Assembly: GCA_016871915.1 (NCBI GenBank)
Contig: VHBP01000001.1
Coordinates: 1 to 64,000, forward strand
Direction: 5' to 3'
From: Gemmatimonadota bacterium
GTDB taxonomy: Bacteria > Gemmatimonadota > Gemmatimonadetes > Gemmatimonadales > Gemmatimonadaceae
Length of the DNA stretch: 64,000 nucleotides
A program made the position numbers and the translations under genes. This document shows positions 1 through 7,829 of the stretch, one piece after another. Position 1 is the first letter of the stretch. Each line of letters begins with the position of its first letter. The notes under the pieces are model-generated. The model was not told the DNA's origin. It did not search any database and worked only from the letters and a program-made list of their open reading frames with translations.

Positions 1-2
1 TG

Positions 3-557
3 GAGCAGAAGCAGGGGGCGGGGCACATCTTCGTCGCGAACCACCTGAGCATCCTCGATGTGTTGGCGCTCGCCGGGCATCTTCCCTGGATCAAGTTCGT
101 CGCGAAGGCGGAGCTCTTTCGTGTGCCGATCCTCGGACCCGCGATGCGTCGCGCGGGGATGATCCCGATCCAGCGGGCGAATCGGAAGGCGGCCTTCGGG
201 GCCTACACCACCGCGACCGAGCGCATCCGCGCCGGCGCCTCGGTCGGCGTCTATCCCGAGGGGACCCGGGGGCGCGCCTACCCGCTGCGCCCGTTCAAGA
301 AGGGCCCCTTCGTCCTCGCCATACAGGCGCAGGTCCCCGTGGTCCCCATGTTCGTGTACGGCGTACTCGAGCGCGCCCCGCGCGGACGCTTCCGGGTGTA
401 CCCCGGGACGATCCATCTGCACTACCTCCCCCCGATCCCGACCGCCGGTCTCACCTACGACGATCGCGAGGGCCTCGCTCGGCGGACCTACGAGGCGATG
501 GCCGCCTGTGCCCGCGAGCGGTACGGCATCGTCTCCCCACCGTACGGCGCCTCCTGA
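3..557 (+). CDS. 1-acyl-sn-glycerol-3-phosphate acyltransferase family protein (5' truncated by window)
   Basis: This is a PlsC/LPLAT-type acyltransferase, which transfers an acyl chain to lysophosphatidic acid at the inner membrane in phospholipid synthesis. The reading frame is open from base 3, so the start lies outside the window. The HX4D catalytic motif is visible as NHLSILD (bases 39-59), and the substrate-binding motif as EGTRGR about 70 residues later, followed by a VPVVPMFVYG segment typical of the family. The protein ends on TGA about 55 bases before eno. The family assignment is firm; the exact acyl acceptor cannot be read from the sequence. Confidence 0.9.
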   Translation, partial: EQKQGAGHIFVANHLSILDVLALAGHLPWIKFVAKAELFRVPILGPAMRRAGMIPIQRANRKAAFGAYTTATERIRAGASVGVYPEGTRGRAYPLRPFKKGPFVLAIQAQVPVVPMFVYGVLERAPRGRFRVYPGTIHLHYLPPIPTAGLTYDDREGLARRTYEAMAACARERYGIVSPPYGAS

Positions 558-581
558 CCCGATATCTTTCAGGCGTCCGAC

Positions 582-1898
<1,317 letters not shown>

Positions 1899-1899
<1 letters not shown>

Positions 1900-2210
1900 T
1901 GGCGAAGGGGCGGCCGGCGGAGCGGGACCCCAAGGCGATCGCGCGTCGACTCGCGCTGTGGGGGTTCTGGCTCTTCGTCGCCTTCTGGGCGGTGCAGGGG
2001 GGGGAGTACGGGACCACCGATCTCCTGCGGCAGCGTGGACGGGTCCGAGAGGCCCGGGCGCGGGTCGACTCCCTCGAGCGGGTGGTACGGGAGCTACGGG
2101 AGCAGAAGCGGTTGGTGGAGTCGGACCCCGTGACCCAGGAGCGGATCGCCCGAGAGGAGTTCGGGATGGTTCGGGAAGGGGAGCTCCTCTATCGGTTCGT
2201 GGATCCCTGA
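1899..2210 (+). CDS. septum formation initiator family protein (FtsB/DivIC-like)
   Basis: This 103-residue bitopic protein is predicted to act in the divisome. It has a basic cytoplasmic N-terminus, one membrane helix (about residues 19-36, LALWGFWLFVAFWAVQGG), then a charged heptad-like coiled coil (about 44-76), and the conserved C-terminal pattern ending ARE-EFGMVREGELLYRF, typical of DivIC/FtsB. The start is fixed by the TGATG overlap with eno at 1897-1901. The eno-ftsB pairing is widely conserved, which supports the assignment. Whether it behaves as FtsB or DivIC cannot be told from sequence alone. Confidence 0.9.
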
Positions 2211-2278
2211 GGGCGAGCGGCCGAGCGCGATCAGCACCTTGAATCCGCGGGGGCGCCGGTCTACTTTTCCCCTACTAC

Positions 2279-2352
<74 letters not shown>

Positions 2353-2407
2353 TGTGCGAGGCGGTCGGTTCATCCGAACCGGCCGCCTCGTGGTTTCTGG
2401 AAGGTGT

Positions 2408-2481
2408 GGCTGGGTAGCTCAGCCGGTTAGAGCACGGCACTCATAATGCCGGGGTCGCGGGTTCGAGTCCCGCCCCAGCTA
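2408..2481 (+). tRNA. elongator tRNA-Met (CAT)
   Basis: Cloverleaf: acceptor GGCTGGG/CCCAGCT with a G1:U72 wobble, D-arm GCTC..GAGC, anticodon arm CGGCA-CTCATAA-TGCCG, variable loop GGGTC, T-arm GCGGG-TTCGAGT-CCCGC. The GCAC-N2-CACTCATAATG-N2-GGGGTC layout matches elongator tRNA-Met better than lysidine-modified tRNA-Ile2, though a CAT anticodon leaves a small chance of the latter. No CCA is encoded. It lies 55 bases after the initiator tRNA, probably in one transcript. Confidence 0.93.
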
Positions 2482-2489
2482 TCGTGGTA

Positions 2490-2525
2490 AGTCCCCGTAG
2501 CCCAATGGGTTGCGGGGACTTTTCT
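2490..2525 (+). terminator. Rho-independent terminator after the tRNA pair
   Basis: A perfect 8-bp stem AGTCCCCG/CGGGGACT (2490-2497 with 2513-2520), with an inner CCC/GGG pairing, is followed by TTTCT. It closes the eno-ftsB-tRNA run just before the convergent minus-strand genes. From 2526 to 2670 I see nothing else. Confidence 0.85.
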
Positions 2526-2670
2526 CTTTGGCGTCAAATCCATTCTCGCGCTGGCGGCGTCCGCGCTGCGTCCAGGTGGGGTGGCGCATTCAGCGGGGAC
2601 TGAATAGAACACCGCAAACGGCACCCACGCCACCAGGTACCACCCGAGCGTGCGACCGCGAAGCTGCATG

Positions 2671-3441
2671 TTAGGACTTGCCCTTGTCGAGGGCAGGCAG
2701 CAGCCGGAACTTCACCCAGCCGTACTCGGGCACCAGGGCCAGCGCACGCGCATACGCCTCGCGTGCCTCCGGCACCCGCTTCTCGGCGGCGTACACCTGG
2801 CCAAGCCAGGCCCACGCTTCGGCATGGCCCCAGCGCGGCTTCGGCGACGCCGGCATGTCGTTGGCAAAGAGCTCCACCGCACGCTTGAGGTCACGCTCAG
2901 CCTTGTCCATCCCGCCGCCGAACATCTTGGGCTTGTACATCGCCGAGACGCCGCGAAGCATGAAGACCCGCGGGTTGTCGGGGCCGATCGCCACCGCATC
3001 GTCCATCAGCCCGTCGGCCGTGGAACCCAGGCGCATCCCTGCCATCATCCCGCTCACGCCGATGATCTGGTTGATCACCGCCGACCGCAGCGCGGGCGTC
3101 TCGGGCCACTTCACAAGCGACGCCGAGCGCTCGAGGATGTCGTCGGCTTCCTCGAGCAAGGCCTTGATCTCCTCCTCCTTGGCCCCGCTGCCGATCATGC
3201 GTCCGGCCTTGGTGTAGAGCGCATAGCCCTTGTAGTGCATCATGACGCCGTCGTTGGGCGTGACACTCAACACCCGCTCGGCGAGGGCAATGGCCTGGTC
3301 GACATCGGTGCCAAGGCGCACCTGGTCCATCGACAGGAGCACGTGGATGGAGTCGGCCCAGCGCGCCGTGCCGGCGGGCGCCTGCGCGCGGAGGGAAGTG
3401 GCCGCAACGGCCACGAGGGCGAGGGAAGGAATGAGTCGCAT
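2671..3441 (-). CDS. secreted tetratricopeptide-like protein, partner of the upstream TonB-dependent receptor
   Basis: A 256-residue protein with a cleavable signal peptide (MRLIPSLALVAVAATSLRAQ). The mature part is all-helical with TPR-like segments: ALAERVLSVTPNDGVMMHYKGYALY near the N-terminus, and WAWLGQVYAAEKRVPEAREAYARALALVP near the C-terminus. The start at 3441 was chosen because it begins the signal peptide and lies only 11 bases after the receptor gene's stop; longer readings would run into that gene. It is probably co-transcribed with the TonB-dependent receptor and may be a periplasmic accessory to it. No catalytic motif is seen, and it is not a SusD homologue by eye. Confidence 0.75.
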   Translation of the reverse strand: MRLIPSLALVAVAATSLRAQAPAGTARWADSIHVLLSMDQVRLGTDVDQAIALAERVLSVTPNDGVMMHYKGYALYTKAGRMIGSGAKEEEIKALLEEADDILERSASLVKWPETPALRSAVINQIIGVSGMMAGMRLGSTADGLMDDAVAIGPDNPRVFMLRGVSAMYKPKMFGGGMDKAERDLKRAVELFANDMPASPKPRWGHAEAWAWLGQVYAAEKRVPEAREAYARALALVPEYGWVKFRLLPALDKGKS

Positions 3442-3452
3442 GAGGAGGATTC

Positions 3453-5654
3453 CTACTGCCAGATCAGTGAGGCCCCGAAGTATACGGAGCGGTTGAAGAT
3501 GGAACGAACGGGGGTGCGGGTGCGGTAGTCGTCGGAGTACTTCCATCCCTGGGTGTTGTCGCGGTCGAACACGTTGGAGAGCGACAGGTACAGCACGCTC
3601 TGGACGCCAGGGCGCAGGGGGCGATACCACGAGGCTGAGAGGTCCAGGCGCTTCAGGTCGGGGAAGCGTCCCGAGTTGGGTACGCCGAAGCGCGGCACCC
3701 AGATGTCACTGGTGGTGTCGAAGGCGGCGGATGCGACCGGGGTGTACGGCCGGCCACTGGAGGTGCGCCAGGTGAGCGCGGAGCGCCAGCCGCGTGGCAG
3801 GAGCTTCTCGGCGATGAAGGAATAGGACCGAGGGACGTCGAAGGCCGCCCGTGTGGTGGTGCCGGTTTCCGGTGCGGTGCGGCGGGCCTGGAGGAGGTTG
3901 AGCGTGGTGCGGGTCTCGATGTCCAGCCCCGGGATGCGACCCTTGAAGAAGAGGTCCATCCCACGCGACCGTCCCACGCCGTCGGTTGCCACGAGGTTGT
4001 CGCGACTGAGGAGCGAGAGGTCGCGGTAGTGCTTCTCGTAAGCCTCGACGCGGATGAGGGTCGTGCTGGGCTCACCCCACTGCACACCCAGCACGCGTTG
4101 TTCGGCGCGCATGCTGGGCAGGCCCGAGCGCCCCAGGGAGTCGCTGTAGAACAACGGGTCGGGGACCTGGTGGTAGATGCCCCAGGCGGCGGTGAGGCTG
4201 AGGGCGCCCCCCGGCTGCCAGGCCGCGTTCACCCTGGGGTCAAGGGTGGTGCGACCGGTGAGCGTGGAACGATCGGCGCGAAGGCCGGGGACGATGCGCA
4301 ATGTGGGGAGGGGCTGCAGGTCGCCCTCGACAAACGCGCCGGTGCGTGTGCCGGGCCGGTCAATCCGCCATACGGTCGTGCGCGCCCCGGGTCGGCGGTC
4401 GTCACCGACCGGCACCGATCCCCGCATGTCCGAGACCAGGTGTTCCACCTCGGCGCCGAGGCGAAGCGTGGTACCGGGCGAGCGCTCCCAGCTCAGCTGG
4501 CCGAAGAGCGTGCGCAGGTCCTGGCCCGCGTTCAGGTTGAAGGCGCCAAAGCCCTCGCGACGATCGAGGCGGCTGCGGCTGACGCTCACGAGGGGCGCGA
4601 AGGCGCCGCGAACATCCTTCCACGTGGCAACGAGCAGGTTGGAAGCGACATCAGAGTCGAAGGTGGCACGAAAGCCAGGGTCGTCGATGGGGATGCCGAT
4701 CACGTTGGTCTGGTCCACCGCGTACACCTTCACCTCGCCGGCGAGCCCGTACGTGTAGGTGGCGCTGGCGCTGAGGTCACGACCGCGTGGCGGCGGCGCG
4801 AAGCCTCGTGGGTTGGAATTGAGGCGGAGGAAGGGGGACAGGTCATTGCGGTTGCCTGCCACGCGCAGCGTGAGGTGTTCGCTGGCGCGCAGGGCACCAT
4901 CGGCTGACCAGGCCGCCAGCCCGCCGCCTAACGTGGCGGCGTGGCGGGTGGCGGCCCCCCGCGTGCGGAGTCCGACGACACCGGAGAGTGCGTTGCCGTA
5001 GCGGGCACCAAAGCCGCCGGAGGAAAAGAAGATCCCATCGAGCTGGAAGGGGTCCACGGTCCCGACGAAGGTCCCGCTGGGGGTGAGGAGCTGCGCCGGG
5101 TTGAGGAGCACGGCCTCGTTGATGAAGACTTTGGTCTCCGTGTAGTCGCCGCCCCGCACAAACAACGCAGTGCCGTCATCCACCGGCTGCACGCCGGGGA
5201 GCAGCTGGATGGCACGATTGATGTCAGCAGCGGTCCCCGGGGTCGTGACCACCTCGAGCGAGGTGAGGGTGGCGCCCCGCTCGTTGCCGGCGGTGATGGC
5301 GCCGGCCTGCACCGTGATGGGGGCGAGCGAGGTCGCGCCGCGGGTCAGGGTGATCGCAACTCCGCCCGTGGTATCAGTGGCGGTGACCACCCGCTGGAAC
5401 TGCCGGAACCCCACTCGGCGGGCAAGGAGGGTGGCGGGGAGGCCTCCCCCGGAGAGCGCGATGCTGAAGCGCCCCACCGAGTCGGTGAGGGCACCCTCGA
5501 GCGTCTCGACGATGAAGACGTTGACCCCCGGGACAGGTGACTTCTCGGGGGTGAGCACCACCCCGCGGAGCCTAGGGGCGCTCTGCCCGGCCAGCTGGAG
5601 CGGGGGGATGAAGGCCAGGAGGGCAAGGAAGAGAATGAGCCGTCGCATTCGCAT
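3453..5654 (-). CDS. TonB-dependent outer-membrane receptor with carboxypeptidase-regulatory-like domain
   Basis: A 733-residue predicted outer-membrane active transporter. The signal peptide MRMRRLILFLALLAFIPPLQLAGQ is followed by a carboxypeptidase-regulatory-like Ig fold (about residues 27-105, LRGVVLTPEKSPVPGVNVFI...). A plug domain comes next (GTAADINRAIQLLPGVQPVDDG, then FVRGGDYTETKVFINEAVL), followed by a long beta-barrel. The start at ATG 5654 gives the signal peptide; an in-frame ATG at 5648 would serve as well. The substrate is unknown. It heads a two-gene operon with the TPR-like protein, and a sigma70-like promoter lies about 100 bases upstream. Confidence 0.9.
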   Translation of the reverse strand: MRMRRLILFLALLAFIPPLQLAGQSAPRLRGVVLTPEKSPVPGVNVFIVETLEGALTDSVGRFSIALSGGGLPATLLARRVGFRQFQRVVTATDTTGGVAITLTRGATSLAPITVQAGAITAGNERGATLTSLEVVTTPGTAADINRAIQLLPGVQPVDDGTALFVRGGDYTETKVFINEAVLLNPAQLLTPSGTFVGTVDPFQLDGIFFSSGGFGARYGNALSGVVGLRTRGAATRHAATLGGGLAAWSADGALRASEHLTLRVAGNRNDLSPFLRLNSNPRGFAPPPRGRDLSASATYTYGLAGEVKVYAVDQTNVIGIPIDDPGFRATFDSDVASNLLVATWKDVRGAFAPLVSVSRSRLDRREGFGAFNLNAGQDLRTLFGQLSWERSPGTTLRLGAEVEHLVSDMRGSVPVGDDRRPGARTTVWRIDRPGTRTGAFVEGDLQPLPTLRIVPGLRADRSTLTGRTTLDPRVNAAWQPGGALSLTAAWGIYHQVPDPLFYSDSLGRSGLPSMRAEQRVLGVQWGEPSTTLIRVEAYEKHYRDLSLLSRDNLVATDGVGRSRGMDLFFKGRIPGLDIETRTTLNLLQARRTAPETGTTTRAAFDVPRSYSFIAEKLLPRGWRSALTWRTSSGRPYTPVASAAFDTTSDIWVPRFGVPNSGRFPDLKRLDLSASWYRPLRPGVQSVLYLSLSNVFDRDNTQGWKYSDDYRTRTPVRSIFNRSVYFGASLIWQ

Positions 5655-5758
5655 TGGAACGTCGCCCCGCATCGAAGGTGTCGGCCCATCTGGTGAACGG
5701 TCAAACGGCTCGGTGAACGGCGAGCCTTGTGGGCAGCCACTTCCGGGACCCATCCCCG

Positions 5759-5787
5759 TAGATAGACTATCGGGATAGGAATTTCAA
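5759..5787 (-). promoter_or_regulatory. sigma70-like promoter for the TonB receptor operon
   Basis: Read on the minus strand, TTGAAA (5787-5782) and TATCTA (5764-5759) are separated by exactly 17 bases, and sit about 100 bases upstream of the receptor start. The match is by eye only. Confidence 0.45.
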
Positions 5788-5845
5788 TCGGGTTGGCGTT
5801 GGGTGCATCTGATTCATCTGGCACCACCCATCGCACTGAGGTCCC

Positions 5846-5980
5846 GTGGAAAATCGTTCCCGAGAGGAGTGGGTGTCCGCGCTAGTGCGGCTGGCTATCG
5901 AGCGGTATAATCAGCGAATTCCACTCGCTCGTGCGACCCTAATTCCGAGCTCCACCGCCTTGGAGAGCGTCACTCTGTGA
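5846..5980 (+). CDS. small ORF, possible translationally coupled leader (44 aa)
   Basis: A GTG-initiated frame of 44 codons encodes a polar peptide with a probable amphipathic helix (SREEWVSALVRLAIERYNQRI). Its TGA overlaps the GTG of the secreted phosphatase gene (GTGA, 5977-5980), the classic arrangement for translational coupling. A TGAGG sequence lies 5-9 bases before the GTG. Third-position GC is lower than in neighbouring genes, which argues either for a young or transferred gene or for a chance frame. I do not recognise the peptide. Confidence 0.35.
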   Translation: MENRSREEWVSALVRLAIERYNQRIPLARATLIPSSTALESVTL

Positions 5981-6612
5981 ACAAAGCCCTGTCCCTGCAG
6001 GCCGCCGGGCTGGTCGCGGGCTTCTGCTACCTCGCCGGCGCCCCGCTGTGCGCCCAGGAGGCCGTGCTGCCGCCGGACCCCACCCTGAAAGCCATAAATG
6101 TCCAGCGGCTTGGTCCTCGCCTGGTTCTTTCCGGCCAGCCCGATGCGGCCAGCCTTGCCTCGCTACGCGAGAAGGAGAGTATCGAGGCCGTGATCTACCT
6201 GGCGCCGTCGTCGTCGCGCGGTGCTATCGCCGAGGAGCCGGCCCTGCTGTCACGTCAGGGCATCGAGTTCGTGCATATCCCGGTGCCATGGGACAAACCT
6301 GAGGCTCAGCACCTGGAGGCGTTCCGCGCAGCGATGGACCGCCTGAAGGGCCGCCGGATTCTGGTGCACTGCCAAACTAACTACCGCGCCTCGGCGATGA
6401 CCTACGTCTGGCGCGTGCTTGATGACAAAGCTGATCCGACGCAAGCGCTGCGCGACCTGCAGGCCATGTGGACCCCGGCAGGACCCTGGAAGACGCTCAT
6501 TGATGGCGCCCTCGCGGGCCGGGCTCCCGGTGATGGCGCGGCCCCCCTCAGCGCACCCGGAAAGCCCCGCTCGCTGCCCGCACGGCCCCCTGCGAGCCCG
6601 ACAACGCGCTGA
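5977..6612 (+). CDS. secreted dual-specificity/tyrosine-phosphatase-like protein (DUF442/BLH type, CX4R)
   Basis: A 211-residue exported cysteine-phosphatase-like protein. A signal peptide (about residues 1-26, ending GAPLCAQ) precedes the domain. The active-site loop reads HCQTNYRAS (His131, Cys132, Arg137): a CX4R loop as in the DUF442/BLH group, not the CX5R of classical tyrosine phosphatases. Asp106 in IPVPWDKPEA is a candidate general acid. The last 25-30 residues are Pro/Ala/Arg-rich and overlap the convergent lipoprotein gene by 65 bases, so the tail may be a read-on extension. The GTG start overlaps the upstream small ORF's stop. The substrate is unknown. Confidence 0.8.
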   Translation: MNKALSLQAAGLVAGFCYLAGAPLCAQEAVLPPDPTLKAINVQRLGPRLVLSGQPDAASLASLREKESIEAVIYLAPSSSRGAIAEEPALLSRQGIEFVHIPVPWDKPEAQHLEAFRAAMDRLKGRRILVHCQTNYRASAMTYVWRVLDDKADPTQALRDLQAMWTPAGPWKTLIDGALAGRAPGDGAAPLSAPGKPRSLPARPPASPTTR

Positions 6613-6997
6613 ACGCGAACACGAGGCGATACTCGCCGGGCGCGATGTCCCGCGGCAAATCCACCCGCTCGATACGTTCCTGCCCAGCGTCCAGCAGGTA
6701 GAGCATCTTGTTGCACGCCCGCAGGGGTTCGCGATGCGTGTTCCATTCGCTGCTCACCCGGCGCTGCACCACGCGCTCACAGGGATTGAAGCCATAAATC
6801 TGGTCCGAGCGATTCCCGAACCGTACCGACGCCACCCCACCCGCCGAGACGGTGTCTACCAGCACGGCCACGGCAACTGACCCGTCCTGCACGAGGTCAA
6901 CAAAGGGAGGCTCCACCGGCTGCCGCTCGGCGGCACACGCAAGGAGTACCGGCAGGCCCAACAACACTGGCCAGCGCACACGGATGCGACGCGACAT
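6548..6997 (-). CDS. small lipoprotein, beta-rich (hypothetical)
   Basis: A 149-residue predicted lipoprotein. The signal sequence has the lipobox LLAC (MSRRIRVRWPVLLGLPVLLAC). The mature part looks like an Ig-type or BsuPI-like beta-sandwich (VAVLVDTVSAGGVASVRFGN..., then ...LPRDIAPGEYRLVFAF) with two further cysteines (FNPCERV, LRACNKM) that could form a disulfide. It converges on the phosphatase gene with a 65-base tail-to-tail overlap. No enzymatic motif is seen. The domain comparison is tentative. Confidence 0.7.
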   Translation of the reverse strand: MSRRIRVRWPVLLGLPVLLACAAERQPVEPPFVDLVQDGSVAVAVLVDTVSAGGVASVRFGNRSDQIYGFNPCERVVQRRVSSEWNTHREPLRACNKMLYLLDAGQERIERVDLPRDIAPGEYRLVFAFSALSGSQGAVRAASGAFRVR

Positions 6998-7026
6998 AAC
7001 CGACCTCTCGGTGGTGGGCGTCAGCC

Positions 7027-7143
7027 CTAGGAGACGTTGCCTGCTTTCCCGTCAGCGACGGCGGCGCGTAGCAGTGCCACCACGACGATTCCTGCCGGCA
7101 GGGCGATGACCAGTCCCATTGCGAAAAGCGTCAGGTTAGACAT
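7027..7143 (-). CDS. 38-residue single-pass membrane protein, overlapping the gene before it
   Basis: ATG at 7143 to TAG at 7027 encodes a short N-terminus, one hydrophobic helix (FAMGLVIALPAGIVVVALL) and a short polar tail. Its ATG overlaps the TAA of the 63-residue membrane protein (ATGTCTAA), and GGGGAT lies about 5 bases upstream, so translational coupling is likely. It is too small for ordinary gene calls. I do not recognise it; the paired arrangement of a two-helix and a one-helix protein suggests a small membrane complex. Confidence 0.6.
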   Translation of the reverse strand: MSNLTLFAMGLVIALPAGIVVVALLRAAVADGKAGNVS

Positions 7144-7327
7144 CGGTATCCCCGTGGATTAGGAGTGCAACGCTCCCGAAGGAGAGAATAGATGGGACCC
7201 AGAGTCCCACGTAGAGTCCTTGATCTCGGTTCCCCGTGAACCAAAGTGCGACTGAAAGCAGGAACGAGGCGAAGGCCGAGAGCAGAATGACTGTAGCCGC
7301 TCGGCGGCGTTGGGCCTTTCGTGGCAT
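7136..7327 (-). CDS. 63-residue membrane protein with two helices (hypothetical)
   Basis: A strongly basic N-terminus (MPRKAQRRR) is followed by two hydrophobic segments (about residues 11-31 and 38-58) joined by a short turn containing TGNRDQ, consistent with a two-pass inner-membrane hairpin with N-in topology. An AGAGGT stretch precedes the ATG on the minus strand. It overlaps the 38-residue single-pass protein by 8 bases and is probably expressed with it. No known family is recognised. Confidence 0.6.
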   Translation of the reverse strand: MPRKAQRRRAATVILLSAFASFLLSVALWFTGNRDQGLYVGLWVPSILSFGSVALLIHGDTDV

Positions 7328-7829
7328 AGTGGCAGACCTCTGCGTGGAGAACGGGAACGCGCCGCTGTGACCGGCGGCCTCGAAAGGAAACTCGGTCGGT
7401 TTTTGAGAGCATAGGTTCGGGACCGCTGCCTCGCAAGTAGCGGGAAGCGGGCTTCGGCGCTACCGCCTCCGCGCCGGTGCGCTTCGCGGGCTGTTTAGCG
7501 GACGAGGAGCCCGGCGCCCTCGCGGGCCGATGAGAGATGTCATGCTGCGGCGGCCAAAGTCACCTTCCCGCATCCCTCCTCTTTGACTTGCACCGAAGGA
7601 TCATGCATTAGGCGGAGTACCTCCGAGTAGGCGCCGCCAGTTGGACGGACATACCCCCCCGGATGGTGCGTACGGTCACCATCGGGATGCCGCGGCGGGA
7701 CGAGATGGAGGGCATCGCCCCAACCGTACCGCGCTGGCGATACCGCGAGACGCTGGGCTCCGCCCGGAGATCCGCGAGTGTGAGGCGGACCTAGGCGCTC
7801 AAGGCTAATGATCGAACGGCGCCGTCAGG
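7328..7829. other. 502-bp gap without a convincing gene
   Basis: Short open frames exist on both strands, but none has a start, ribosome binding site and recognisable product together. An apparent minus-strand frame between about 7,600 and 7,790 breaks at a run of seven C (7654-7660). The region separates two minus-strand units and presumably carries the promoter for the small membrane protein pair. Confidence 0.5.

Noticed and set aside
6369-6395. Classical protein tyrosine phosphatase CX5R site
   Set aside because: The loop has four residues between Cys132 and Arg137, so it belongs with the CX4R DUF442/BLH type instead.
7540-7795. Apparent minus-strand protein in the gap upstream of the G8 gene
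   Set aside because: On first reading a continuous frame seemed to run through, but counting the C run at 7654-7660 shows seven bases and the frame ends early; no start or homology remained.
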